64,000 nt of DNA, taken from contig NZ_CAJZAG010000002.1 in NCBI RefSeq assembly GCF_914271485.1, forward strand, positions 372,001 to 436,000, given 5' to 3'. Both the position numbers and the translations under genes were made by a program. Positions 53,305 to 62,100 of the stretch are shown piece by piece. The notes below the pieces were generated by a model. It saw nothing but the letters and a program-made list of their open reading frames with translations. It made no database searches and was not told where the DNA came from. The first letter of the stretch is position 1. Each line of letters starts with the position of its first letter. The stretch is from Cupriavidus pampae (GTDB taxonomy: Bacteria; Pseudomonadota; Gammaproteobacteria; Burkholderiales; Burkholderiaceae).

Positions 53305-54357
53305 ATGTCCGCTCACCCCTCCGTCCACATCGATTCGCTGCGCGCCAGGCTGCCGCACCACGCTCCGGCGCTGGCGCGACTGTCGCGCGCGCTGCCCGCC
53401 ATCGCGCGGCAGGCGCGGCTCGATGCGACGCTGTTGGTGTCGGCACGCGAGCCGGTGATGGTGCTGCCAGCATGCGCGACGATCGCCTCCGATGCGGGCG
53501 ACGCGGTGCTGCGTTTCGATCTGGCCAGCTCGCCAGCACTGGAGAGCATTGCCGCGGATCGTGACGACGCGCGGCGTGTGGCGCTGGCCAATCTGTATCT
53601 CGCACCGTGGCTGGCGGCGTTGCAACCGGCCCACACCGGCGCGCTGGTGGTACGCGACATTGGCGTGGCCACGCGAAGCGGCGATGGACGTGGTCTGTCA
53701 CTGACGTTCGGCACCGACGCACCGTGCGTGATCGATGCCATCGACCTGTCGTTGGTCGAGGCGCTGGAACGTAGCCTCGATGCTTCGCCGTTGCGGGCGG
53801 ATGCTCCCGCGGGACGACTGGCCGGGCGGCTCCAGATCGCCACCCGCATGCTGCGGCTCGATACGCTGCGCGGCCTGCGCGTCGGCGATGTACTGCTCGG
53901 CTGGCCGCTGCGTGCCCTTTTCATGTCCGGCGCGCCGCTGCATGGCCTCTCGCTGCGCTGGGGTTCCGCGCAAGGCGTGCAGGCGCATGCCACTGTGTCC
54001 GTCGACGGCAGCACTCTGACTCTGGAAAGTCCCCTGACCATGACCCACGATACGCAAGACTTCGCGGTCGAGATCGCACCGGAACTCGAGGTGCCCGAGC
54101 ATGACGCACCGCAGGATCTCGCCGCACTCGACCTCGGCCCCATGACAGTTCCTGTGCGCGTAGAACTGGTGACGCTCGAACTCTCGCTCGATGCGATCGC
54201 CGCGCTGCACGCCGGCAGCATCGTCGAGCTGCCCGCGCCGCTCGATGGGGCGATCGTTCAGCTCGTGTGCTGCGGCAACACCGTTGCCAGCGGGCAACTG
54301 GTCGCCGTTGGCGACAACCTCGGCGTGCGCATCGTGCATCAGATCGATGGGCGCTAA
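53305..54357 (+). CDS. sctQ: T3SS C-ring/sorting-platform protein SctQ (HrcQ)
   Basis: A 350-residue protein from MSAHPSVHIDSLR (53305). The C-terminal SpoA domain is at about 275-345 (VPVRVELVTLELSLDAIAALHAGSIVEL, VASGQLVAVGDNLGVRI). The gene is not split as in Pseudomonas hrcQA/hrcQB. The middle has a TDAPCVIDAID stretch and Leu-rich regions. It forms the cytoplasmic pods of the sorting platform. Its end overlaps the sctR start by 11 bases. An internal start producing a short SctQ-C product is possible but no strong internal ribosome site was seen. Confidence 0.92.
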   Translation: MSAHPSVHIDSLRARLPHHAPALARLSRALPAIARQARLDATLLVSAREPVMVLPACATIASDAGDAVLRFDLASSPALESIAADRDDARRVALANLYLAPWLAALQPAHTGALVVRDIGVATRSGDGRGLSLTFGTDAPCVIDAIDLSLVEALERSLDASPLRADAPAGRLAGRLQIATRMLRLDTLRGLRVGDVLLGWPLRALFMSGAPLHGLSLRWGSAQGVQAHATVSVDGSTLTLESPLTMTHDTQDFAVEIAPELEVPEHDAPQDLAALDLGPMTVPVRVELVTLELSLDAIAALHAGSIVELPAPLDGAIVQLVCCGNTVASGQLVAVGDNLGVRIVHQIDGR

Positions 54358-55000
54358 TCTCAACATCGCGTCGCTGCTGATCACCCTGCTCGCGCTGGGG
54401 CTGCTGCCCTTTATCGCGATGGTGGTCACGTCGTACACGAAGATCGTCATCGTGCTCGGCCTGCTGCGCAACGCGCTGGGCGCGCAACAGGTGCCGCCGG
54501 CGATGGTCACCAACGGTATCGCACTCATCGTCTCGTGCTTCGTGATGGCACCCGTTGGTCAATCGGCCTACGAGGCCGCCCAGACGATGTCGAATGGCAA
54601 TCTCGTCGAGAACGGTAACGCCGCCGTGCTGTTCGATGCCGCGCGCGAACCGTTCCGCCAATTCCTGATCAAGCACACATCGGAACGCGACCGGGCGTTC
54701 TTTATGCGCTCCGCCAAGGAAATCTGGCCGCCCGAGATGGCCGCCAAGCTCAAGCAGGATGATCTGCTCGTACTGGCGCCCTCGTTCACGGTCAGCGAAC
54801 TGGCTGCGGCGTTCCGCATCGGTTTTCTGTTGTACCTGGTGTTTATCGTGATCGACCTCGTGATCGCGAACATCCTGATGGCGCTTGGCCTGTCGCAGGT
54901 AACGCCGACCAATGTGGCCATCCCGTTCAAGCTGCTGCTGTTCGTGGCGATGGACGGTTGGTCGGTGCTGATCCACGGTCTGATTTCCACCTACAAATGA
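54347..55000 (+). CDS. sctR: T3SS export-gate protein SctR (HrcR)
   Basis: A 217-residue membrane protein starting at MGANLNIASLLITLL (54347), overlapping sctQ. Conserved FliP/SctR regions are seen: FIAMVVTSYTKIVIVLGLLRNALGAQQVPP, SFTVSELAAAFRIGFLLYLVFIVIDLVIANILMALGL and PFKLLLFVAMDGWSVLIHGL. It forms the pentameric core of the RST gate. The sctS ATG follows the stop after one base. Confidence 0.97.
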   Translation: MGANLNIASLLITLLALGLLPFIAMVVTSYTKIVIVLGLLRNALGAQQVPPAMVTNGIALIVSCFVMAPVGQSAYEAAQTMSNGNLVENGNAAVLFDAAREPFRQFLIKHTSERDRAFFMRSAKEIWPPEMAAKLKQDDLLVLAPSFTVSELAAAFRIGFLLYLVFIVIDLVIANILMALGLSQVTPTNVAIPFKLLLFVAMDGWSVLIHGLISTYK

Positions 55001-55001
55001 C

Positions 55002-55265
55002 ATGGACTACGACAACATCGTTCATCTGACAACGAGCGCGCTCATGGTCTGCCTCATGGTGTCGCTGCCGGCCGTGGCCACTGCGGCGGTGTCGGGCCTG
55101 CTGATCTCGTTCCTTCAGGCCATTACCTCGCTGCAGGACTCCAGCATCTCGCAGGTGGCAAAGCTGATCATCGTCACCGCGGTGCTGCTTGCCACCGCGC
55201 CCTGGGGCGCTTCGGCAGTGCTCGAGTTTGCCAACGCGGTCATGCGCACGGTGTTTCCGTCATGA
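55002..55265 (+). CDS. sctS: T3SS export-gate protein SctS (HrcS)
   Basis: An 87-residue, two-helix membrane protein of the FliQ/SctS family: IVHLTTSALMVCLMVSLPAVATAAVSGLLISFLQAITSLQDSS and LIIVTAVLLATAPWGASAVLEFA. It is of normal family length. It starts one base after the sctR stop and its stop overlaps the next start (ATGA). Confidence 0.96.
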   Translation: MDYDNIVHLTTSALMVCLMVSLPAVATAAVSGLLISFLQAITSLQDSSISQVAKLIIVTAVLLATAPWGASAVLEFANAVMRTVFPS

Positions 55266-56227
55266 GAATCGTCAACGGCTATATCCAGTCCATGGATCCG
55301 TCGGATCTGCCGACGACGCCCGGCGCTCACGGGCACAAGAAGCGCGCGCAGGGGCAGCCCAAGCGTCCGCAGAGCCTGCGGGCCGCGCGTAGCGCACGGG
55401 CACGTGGTGGCGTGCAGCACGACCCCGAGGGGGTGGAGTCGGGCCATACCGCGCATGAAGAGAGCGAGCTGACCGATCTGCACCGGATCGAAGGCCATCA
55501 TCCGCGCATGGCGCGCAAGGCCGCCAAGCGGCGTGGCGCGGCCACCGCCGCGCACGATCCCGAGCAGGAAGGCGAGGAGCAGGAAGAGTTGGTCGAGGTG
55601 CGCGAGCACGACGATCGTCAGGATTGGCGTCAGCGGCTGGTCATCCAGTCGGGCGATCACACCGGTGGCGAGGATGGCGAGCGGGACGATCAGGAGCGCC
55701 GGCACGATGCACGGCATGAGACAGCGGGTGGCCAGCGTGCGGCTGGTGCCAAGAGCGACAAGTCCGCGCAGCAGCCGTCCGTGCTGCCCCGTCGCTCCGC
55801 CTTTGCGGCACCTGCCCGCGATGCCGATCTCGACTGGGCGCAGTCCGTACTGCTGGCGCAGATCGCTGCCAACCAGCAACCGGGCGCGTCGGCGGGCCGA
55901 CTCGAGCGCCAGACCCGCGAGACCATGCTGCGCTATCTGGCCCAGCGCGTGCGCAAGGGGCGCGCGGCGGATTCCACCCTGCCCCCCGGCAAGCTGGAGG
56001 TGGTGCGCGCTCAGTTGATCGCCGAACGGCAGCGTCTGCGCGATCGCGGCATCGAGCCGCGCCCCGCAGCGATGCTCGACGAAGCGCAGCAACGACAGTT
56101 CCTGCTGCGGCCGCTCAAGCTGTTGATGTTGTCCTCGCCGGGGCCGCGCCGTCATGGCAACCAGGCGATCGCGGCTATCAAGTCGCTGCTCGGTGATCAC
56201 CGCCACGCGCACAGGAGTAAGTCATGA
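55262..56227 (+). CDS. HpaA-position T3SS-associated protein
   Basis: A 321-residue, extremely charged protein located between sctS and sctD, the exact place of hpaA in Xanthomonas and of its Burkholderiales counterparts. Residues 1-190 are disordered and rich in Arg, His, Glu and Gln. Residues 195-310 are helical (DLDWAQSVLLAQIAANQQ, METML-type RETMLRYLAQRV, LEVVRAQLIAERQRLRD). HpaA is a secreted control protein that binds HpaB. Direct sequence similarity is weak, so I name the position, not the gene. It is coupled on both sides by four-base ATGA overlaps. Confidence 0.7.
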   Translation: MRIVNGYIQSMDPSDLPTTPGAHGHKKRAQGQPKRPQSLRAARSARARGGVQHDPEGVESGHTAHEESELTDLHRIEGHHPRMARKAAKRRGAATAAHDPEQEGEEQEELVEVREHDDRQDWRQRLVIQSGDHTGGEDGERDDQERRHDARHETAGGQRAAGAKSDKSAQQPSVLPRRSAFAAPARDADLDWAQSVLLAQIAANQQPGASAGRLERQTRETMLRYLAQRVRKGRAADSTLPPGKLEVVRAQLIAERQRLRDRGIEPRPAAMLDEAQQRQFLLRPLKLLMLSSPGPRRHGNQAIAAIKSLLGDHRHAHRSKS

Positions 56228-57390
56228 CGCGCCAGCTTCGCATTCTCACCGGATATCACGCCGGCGCCAGACTCGATCTGCCAACGGGCCGGCATGTGAT
56301 CGGCGCCGACGAGCAAAGCGATGTGCAGCTGTCCGACTGGCACGGCGAGCCGGTGGCGATCGCGTTCCAGGACGACGGTACGGTCACGCTTGCCAGCGCC
56401 GCAGGCACGGCGGAGGCGCCGGTCGCACTGCATGACTTCGTACCGGTTCGGCGTGGCGACATCGTGCTGTGCGTGGGACCGACCGACGCGCCGTGGCCGG
56501 CCGAGGTGAAGCTGCTGGAGTCCATGTTTACGCCGGCGCCCGTGGTGGGTGCGCCCGTCGGCGCGACGGCATCGGCAAGCCCGTCCGCACCCACGACGGC
56601 GGCGCCCTCCCCGGCGCCCACAGCCAGCGCGCCACGCCCACGAACGCGCCGTCGCTGGCTGCATGTCACGGTTTGCGCGCTGGCGGCCACCACGGCAATC
56701 GGCGCAGCGATGGCGATGTCGATGACGCGTGTACCAAAGGCTTCGGCCACCGTGCGCACGCCGGAGCTCACACCCATGCAACGCCGGTTGGCCGCAGTCG
56801 AGCACACGCTTAAAACCTCGGGCCAGCGCGATCTCAAAGCAGTCATCGCGGAAGACAGCATCGTGGTCAGTGGCATGGTACCCACCGCGGCGGATGCCAC
56901 GACGCTGCGGCGTGCGCTGACACAGGTCGATGGCGGACACGTGTCGGTACGGCTATCGGTCGCGGCGAGCATTATCGACGACCTGCGCGCATCGTTGTCG
57001 GACTCCGGCGCCGAAGTCAGCTATACCGGCGACGGCGTGTTCCGCGTCGGTGGCACCGTGCGTGACCCGGCGCGAGCGCGCGCGCTGATCGAACGCATGC
57101 GCGGCGACTACGGTACGGCCGTGCGACGCATCGACGTGGACCTCGCCGGCCAGGCCGCCGATACCACGCCGCGTAACGTCCATGCGGCGCTGCATGTGGA
57201 AGGCCTGCGCTATTACCAGTTGCCCGACGGCACCAAGAACTTCCCGGATGAGGTGTTGACGGCGGAGGCGCCGGTACCGGGGCCCGATGCCGACGTAGTC
57301 GCCACCAAGGGCGCGGCGGCATTGCCTGCCGGCGCCCTGCCCCTGCCGACGATGGCGCCCACCAAGGTGTCGGCCAAGTCCGTCCGATAG
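56224..57390 (+). CDS. sctD: T3SS inner-membrane ring protein SctD (HrpD5 type)
   Basis: A 388-residue protein: an FHA-like cytoplasmic domain at 1-100 (LRILTGYHAGARLDLPTGRHVIGADEQSDVQL), an Ala/Pro/Thr-rich linker, one transmembrane helix at about 143-162 (WLHVTVCALAATTAIGAAMAM), and periplasmic ring-building modules (AEDSIVVSGMVPTAADATTLRRAL, VSYTGDGVFRVGGTVRDPARARALIERM). This plan is that of HrpD5/YscD. It pairs with SctJ in the inner ring. The C-terminal 50 residues are low complexity. Confidence 0.9.
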   Translation: MTRQLRILTGYHAGARLDLPTGRHVIGADEQSDVQLSDWHGEPVAIAFQDDGTVTLASAAGTAEAPVALHDFVPVRRGDIVLCVGPTDAPWPAEVKLLESMFTPAPVVGAPVGATASASPSAPTTAAPSPAPTASAPRPRTRRRWLHVTVCALAATTAIGAAMAMSMTRVPKASATVRTPELTPMQRRLAAVEHTLKTSGQRDLKAVIAEDSIVVSGMVPTAADATTLRRALTQVDGGHVSVRLSVAASIIDDLRASLSDSGAEVSYTGDGVFRVGGTVRDPARARALIERMRGDYGTAVRRIDVDLAGQAADTTPRNVHAALHVEGLRYYQLPDGTKNFPDEVLTAEAPVPGPDADVVATKGAAALPAGALPLPTMAPTKVSAKSVR

Positions 57391-57414
57391 TCCTCAGCAA
57401 ACAGGAGCCCGAAC

Positions 57415-57654
57415 ATGTACGACACCCTGACCCCCGACACGATCCGCTCGCTCGACCAGATGGTGAGGATGATCGAGGAGAACCCGAAGGATCCGCGCGT
57501 GGCCAGTGGCATTGCGCAACTGAAAGCGGCGGCATCGGCCATCGTCGATGCCTCGCTCGCCGAGCCGGCGGCCCATGCCCGCAACGCGGCGCGCGTGGTG
57601 GCCGATGGCCTGATGGCCGCTGCGGCCGTATGCGAACGGCTGCGAGACGAGTAA
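57415..57654 (+). CDS. HrpD6-like small T3SS protein
   Basis: A 79-residue, helical protein ([57 protein letters not shown]) directly after sctD, with a CAGGAG ribosome site. Size and place match hrpD6 of Xanthomonas (about 80 residues), which is needed for secretion of some substrates and lies before the pilin gene hrpE. It could also be a small co-chaperone like those for needle subunits. There is no membrane segment or Cys-rich motif apart from a single Cys. Confidence 0.7.
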   Translation: MYDTLTPDTIRSLDQMVRMIEENPKDPRVASGIAQLKAAASAIVDASLAEPAAHARNAARVVADGLMAAAAVCERLRDE

Positions 57655-57771
57655 AACCAGACAGCGCGGCCGCGCCTCAGGGCGAGGCTGCCTGATAGTG
57701 CCGGACATCATTCCGATAACCGGCATCACACTACCGGTCCGAAAGGATCATTTCACAACGAGGAGTTTGTC

Positions 57772-57996
57772 ATGCCAGGTCCAGGTCCCGTCAGCGGTGG
57801 TAATACGGCAGGCAACGTTATCGGCGCAGGTGCCGACTACGCGAACACGAAAGTCGGCATGGATTCGAATACGGCCAGCGCGATCGCCCAGATCAACGCA
57901 GCGGCCGAGGCGATGAATGCGATCAACCTCGCAACCACACTCGCGCAGTTGAAGGAAGCGGGGCCGAAGAACGCGAAGTCGCTCACGCAGGGTTGA
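57772..57996 (+). CDS. Probable T3SS pilin/needle subunit (HrpE/HrpY-like, SctF)
   Basis: A 74-residue protein: a Gly/Pro/Asn-rich flexible N-terminus (PGPGPVSGGNTAGNVIG) and a C-terminal helical half rich in Ala, Asn and Met (ASAIAQINAAAEAMNAINLATTLAQLKEA). No Cys. Size and helical C-terminus agree with Hrp pilins, and the gene follows the hrpD6-like gene, as hrpE does. A strong AACGAGGAG ribosome site precedes it, and a hairpin lies just after, as suits a highly expressed structural protein. Pilin sequences are hypervariable, so the call rests on context. Confidence 0.7.
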   Translation: MPGPGPVSGGNTAGNVIGAGADYANTKVGMDSNTASAIAQINAAAEAMNAINLATTLAQLKEAGPKNAKSLTQG

Positions 57997-58009
57997 CCAC
58001 CACGCGGTA

Positions 58010-58047
58010 CGTCCCGGCGGCGCCTGCTTCCGGGACGCTTTCTTTGT
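58010..58047 (+). terminator. Hairpin after the pilin gene, possible attenuator
   Basis: CGTCCCGG (58010-58017) pairs with CCGGGACG (58030-58037), 12-base loop, followed by the T-rich CTTTCTTTGTT. It lies 14 bases after the pilin stop and 29 bases before the chaperone start. It may partly terminate or stabilise the pilin message and lower expression of the two downstream genes. Confidence 0.6.
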
Positions 58048-58075
58048 TATCCCAACTTTCCGCAACACGCGCGTC

Positions 58076-58531
58076 ATGAGCCTGGAACGCCGAAACGAGC
58101 TGATCGTCGAGCTCTGCGAGGAACTCGATATTCCCGACGCCGATGGCATCGTCGAAGCCGGCCTGCTGAACGCGAGCGGATTCGATCTCGCTATCGACTT
58201 TTTCGAGGAAGATCCGCAGGCGATCTACCTCAACTTCGAATACGGCATTGTCAGCAGTGGCCGCACGCTGCGCATCTTCCGGCTGTTGCTCGAGGCCAAT
58301 CTGACGATTTATGCGCAGGACCAGGCCCAGCTAGGGCTGGACCCCGACACCGGTGGCATCGTCCTGCTGCTGCGCGTGCCACTCGGCGACGATGTCGATG
58401 GCGTCTACCTCGGCGAACTCGTCGATCACTACGTCGAGCATGGACGCTATTGGCAGAACAATATCGTCGGCTCCTCCGACGAGATGTTCGAGAACCTGGC
58501 CAGCGGCGACTATATGTGGATCCGTGTGTGA
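58076..58531 (+). CDS. CesT-family type III chaperone, HpaB-like
   Basis: A 151-residue acidic protein with the CesT fold signatures: an N-terminal helix (RRNELIVELCEELDIPDA), a beta-sheet core (AIYLNFEYGIVSSGRTLRIFRLLLEAN, GIVLLLRVPLG) and a C-terminal helix (LGELVDHYVEHGRYWQNNI). Size, acidity and place at the end of the core operon match HpaB, the general export chaperone of Hrp2 systems. It would deliver effectors to SctN. Its stop overlaps the GTG start of the next gene. Confidence 0.82.
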   Translation: MSLERRNELIVELCEELDIPDADGIVEAGLLNASGFDLAIDFFEEDPQAIYLNFEYGIVSSGRTLRIFRLLLEANLTIYAQDQAQLGLDPDTGGIVLLLRVPLGDDVDGVYLGELVDHYVEHGRYWQNNIVGSSDEMFENLASGDYMWIRV

Positions 58532-59007
58532 CGTCAGGCGATACAGGTGCCAGCGACGGCCAAGAGACACAGGACAGACGGCTGCGCAAACTGCGGCACG
58601 ATGCGTTCCGGTTGCTCAGTGGCAGCGCCGAAGAGGCGCGGCACGCGAGCGGCGACGGCATGCTGATGGTGGACGGCGCGCTAGTCGCGGTGGCACCACG
58701 CGCCCGCCGGCACGGCGCGGTGGCGCCTGATGAACCGGGGCTGATGATCACCGCCGAGGCCGGCTACCGGCTGGAGTCGGAAACACTGACCCGCGTCAAA
58801 TCCTCGCTGGCACTGGCCGGCGAACTCTTACTACGCTTTGGCGCCTCAATCGGCTGCGACGCCCAGGGCGGCCTGACCCTCAACCGCTGGCTGGCGGCCC
58901 GACACCTGACGGTCGACCGGCTGGCGGCAGAGATCACTGCTACGCGTCAGTTGCAGCGACTGATCGAAAGCGCCCCAGAGGGCAGCGATGGGACTGCGGC
59001 GCGGTGA
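58528..59007 (+). CDS. Unknown last gene of the T3SS core operon
   Basis: A 159-residue protein starting with GTG at 58528, whose GTGA overlaps the stop of the HpaB-like gene; no better start exists, so translational coupling decides it. It is rich in Ala, Arg and Leu. An N-terminal charged helix (RRLRKLRHDAFRLLSGSAEEARH) is followed by a small mixed region and C-terminal helices (SSLALAGELLLRFGASIG, RHLTVDRLAAEITATRQLQRLIES). It has no signal peptide. I do not recognise a family. The operon position suggests an accessory or chaperone-associated T3SS protein. Confidence 0.7.
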   Translation: MTSGDTGASDGQETQDRRLRKLRHDAFRLLSGSAEEARHASGDGMLMVDGALVAVAPRARRHGAVAPDEPGLMITAEAGYRLESETLTRVKSSLALAGELLLRFGASIGCDAQGGLTLNRWLAARHLTVDRLAAEITATRQLQRLIESAPEGSDGTAAR

Positions 59008-59028
59008 CGCCGCATGGCATCGTTGGTC

Positions 59029-59166
59029 CTATGAGAGAAACTTGATGTATATCCCATGAGCAATGACGGACAGACCAACCACGACGAAAGCGATGTAGGT
59101 GATTTTTTCTTCTTTAGTCATCTTCTTCCAATCCTCTGGATTCGGACCACCACCGATTGCCGACAT
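59029..59166 (-). CDS. 45-aa single-pass membrane protein, candidate CdiI-like immunity protein
   Basis: The ATG of MSAIGGGPNPEDWKK lies two bases after the stop of the CdiA-like gene. A strong GGGGGAG ribosome site overlaps the end of that gene, so the two are made from one message. The protein has a short charged N-terminus (MTKEEKITY), one hydrophobic helix (IAFVVVGLSVIAHGIYI) and a short tail. Small membrane proteins directly after a cdiA tail are often immunity proteins against membrane-acting toxins. That role is inferred from place and topology only. I know of no named family for it. Confidence 0.65.
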   Translation of the reverse strand: MSAIGGGPNPEDWKKMTKEEKITYIAFVVVGLSVIAHGIYIKFLS

Positions 59167-59168
59167 CT

Positions 59169-62100
59169 TCACTCCCCCTCTGAGGTTTGCTCTATCGGGG
59201 AAGAATGTCCCCAAGGCATGATTCCAAAACTGAGACGGCTGCCCGCCGCGATACCAAATTCTATAGCCGTGGAGCTGCCATATGCGTGGGTGACGCCTAC
59301 ATACCCGTTCACACGAAATGGCGTCGGAATTGAGATGAATGTGTGATTCCCGTCCCCCTTCATGAATGAATTCGTAGCTGCTGCGTTGCCAGCACCAATG
59401 ATCCAACCAAAACTCGTTACGAGACCTGGTGAGAAAGACACTGCGGAAGAGTTTGTTTTGACCACGCCGGCGGTGAAATATTGCTTACCGTCGTGCAAGT
59501 TCACTGCTCTCCCAACCGTCCCTGAAAGGGAACCTCCGCTCACTGTTGCATAGTCCGGCAGCAGACCCCTTCCTTGCTGCCCCAACCCGGCCGCGCATTC
59601 AGCAGTGATGCAGCCATTTGGTGCTGGCGTGAATGGGTTCGTCGCCAACGGTGTCGTCGCGGTTCCTGATCTACCTAGGGTGCCGTCATCCCACGTATAT
59701 GGAGAACCGTCGCCGCCTGTCATTGCCTGCACGTACTCGGCCATTGTGGGATCGACTTGGGTAGGGAGTGCTTGTACGAGCGTACGGCCATCGCCTGATG
59801 GCACTGTGAAGGCTGCGCCGGTATCGTAGACCCCTTGTGGATGACTCACACCGTCCACGACCATGCCGCCCACGACCGACTCGCCCAAGGCGCTATTGCT
59901 TGCCGATCGCAGGGCATCGGAGATCTGCTGTTCCGTGTACTTCCCGTCACTGGCCTCGGCAATCCTTTGGGCGAGTTTTCGTTCCAGCGGGTGCAGTTGC
60001 CGATTGAACCGATCGGCATTCCCCGCTGTTGCCGCGCCGGAGCCACCTCCCACTGCCGCGCCGATTCCCCCAGCCGCGAGATTGGCCGCTAGGTTGCCGA
60101 TGGCTTCGTCTAGATCCTTGTTGCCGATGCTAACGCCGCTCTCCACCGACTTGCCTAGAGCCGCGAGCTTTTGGGCCGCGAGCGACGAGAGGCCAGCACC
60201 GGCTGCGCCAGCAATGGCGTTGCCACCGCCGAGGCCGGCGATCATTCCGCCGCCGGCAGCATGCAGGGCTGCGCGGTACGCGCCGCCTTCGTCCCAGCCT
60301 TTCACATCTGCGTTGGCCTGCGCCAACGCGACCCGGTTCTCTTCTGTGGGGTCCGCGTTGTAAGCTTTCTCCGCCTTCTCTTGCGCAGTGGTCGCTTCTT
60401 TTAGCTTGCTGCCAGCAACCTCACCAACCGCCTTCGCCACCGCCTCCCCGGCCGCCTGGGCCGCCGCCATCATGTCGGCCTGCTTGCCAAGTACGTTGTT
60501 CAGGTCCGGACCCTTGCCGATCGTGGCGTTGGTATTGGCGGTATCTCGATTGAGCGCGGCGATGTCCTGATTCTGGCTGGCCTGATCGGTGATCGTGATC
60601 GTGCCGGCGGCGATGCCTGACTGCGCTACGCCGTGCTGGCTACCGCTTTCGTGTTGCGGGATCATGGGGCTGACGCCGCCGGTGTTCTTGCCTGAAGTCT
60701 GGCCGCTTGTCTTGTCCACGACCTTCTGGCCGAACGTCAGGCCGCCGGTGACGCCCATTGACGTGCTGCTGTAGTCGGACTTGTTCTCGATATCGCTCCA
60801 GCTCAGCGTGCCGGTCGTCAGCTGGTTCTTGTCCTCGGTCGCCGTGCTGGCGATGATCGCGCCCTTGAGGTCGGTGTTGCCCTTCACGTTGATGTCGAAG
60901 CCACCGTCGCCCGCGAGGATGCCGGACTGCTCGGTGACATTGGCGTAGCTGCTGTCGGCCTTGCCCTTCGACGCCGAGAACGAGCCGCTCGCACCGCCGC
61001 CCTGGCTGATGCTCAGGCCACCGCCCGCGCTCTTTTGTTCGGCGTGGCTTTCTTCGGTGTCTTGTCGGCTCGCGAGGTTCAGGTTACCGCCGATGTCGGC
61101 GGAGACCTTGCCGCCGCTGACCACACCACCGAGGATATTGGTGTCGTTGCCGGACACGATCGTCACCGACTCGCTGCCTGCAACGTGGCTGTTGACCTGT
61201 GCGGTGCCAACGGTGTCGCTATTGCCCTTGCTCATCTGGCCGGACACCGAGACACCCCAGCCCTGCGCGCCGTAGGACACGCCGATGCTGCCGCTGCTGG
61301 ACTTGTTCGTGGTGTGGTTCTCGTAGGTGTCAGTGGCCGAGACGATATTGACGTCACCCTTCGCGCCCAGACCGACCTTCGTGGCGGCAATATCGGAACC
61401 GATGATGCTCAGGTTGCCGGCGGTCTTGTTGCCATCCGCGTCCACGCCGGTAGCGATGAAGGTGGCGGTGCCGCCGGCCTGCACGTTCGAGCCAGTGTGG
61501 GTGGTGCTGTCCTGCGACAGCGTGTTCTTGCTCTGGCTGGTACCGAACGACAACGTGATGGCTGTGCCCTCCGGACCCTTGCCTTTCCCCAGTGCGTCCA
61601 TCGCGGCGCCCGCGCCCATTGCGGCGTCGTAGGCGTCGCGGCCTGCGGCAATGCCCCACAGCGCCGAGGCGCGGCCGTCTTCGCTCTTCGTGCCTGAGTT
61701 GACCTTCTGGCCCGCGCTGATGGCCGCGCCGAGGGCACCGCCGCTCACGCCGAGCGTAAGTCCTGTCTGCTTGATCTCGTGGGTTTCGTCGTGGTGCTCG
61801 CTGCCCGCTGCCGCATTGATGATGACGTCGGCGCCAACGCCGGTCAGATCTTTCGCGGCAATGACCTGGCTGCCAGTGATTTGCAGCGTGCTGCCCGCCT
61901 TCAGGCTGACATTGCCTTCGGTGCTGCCGACCAGACTGCCGGTCTGCGTGACCGAGCTGTCGTGCGTCGTGTCTTTCTGGTCCTTCATGCCATAGGACAG
62001 GCCACCACCGGTGGCACCGAAGCCGGTGGCCTTGGTGTGCGAGTAGGTTTCGCTTTCGCGGGTGCTTTCTGCGGTGGTGATGGTGAGATTGCGGCCGGCC

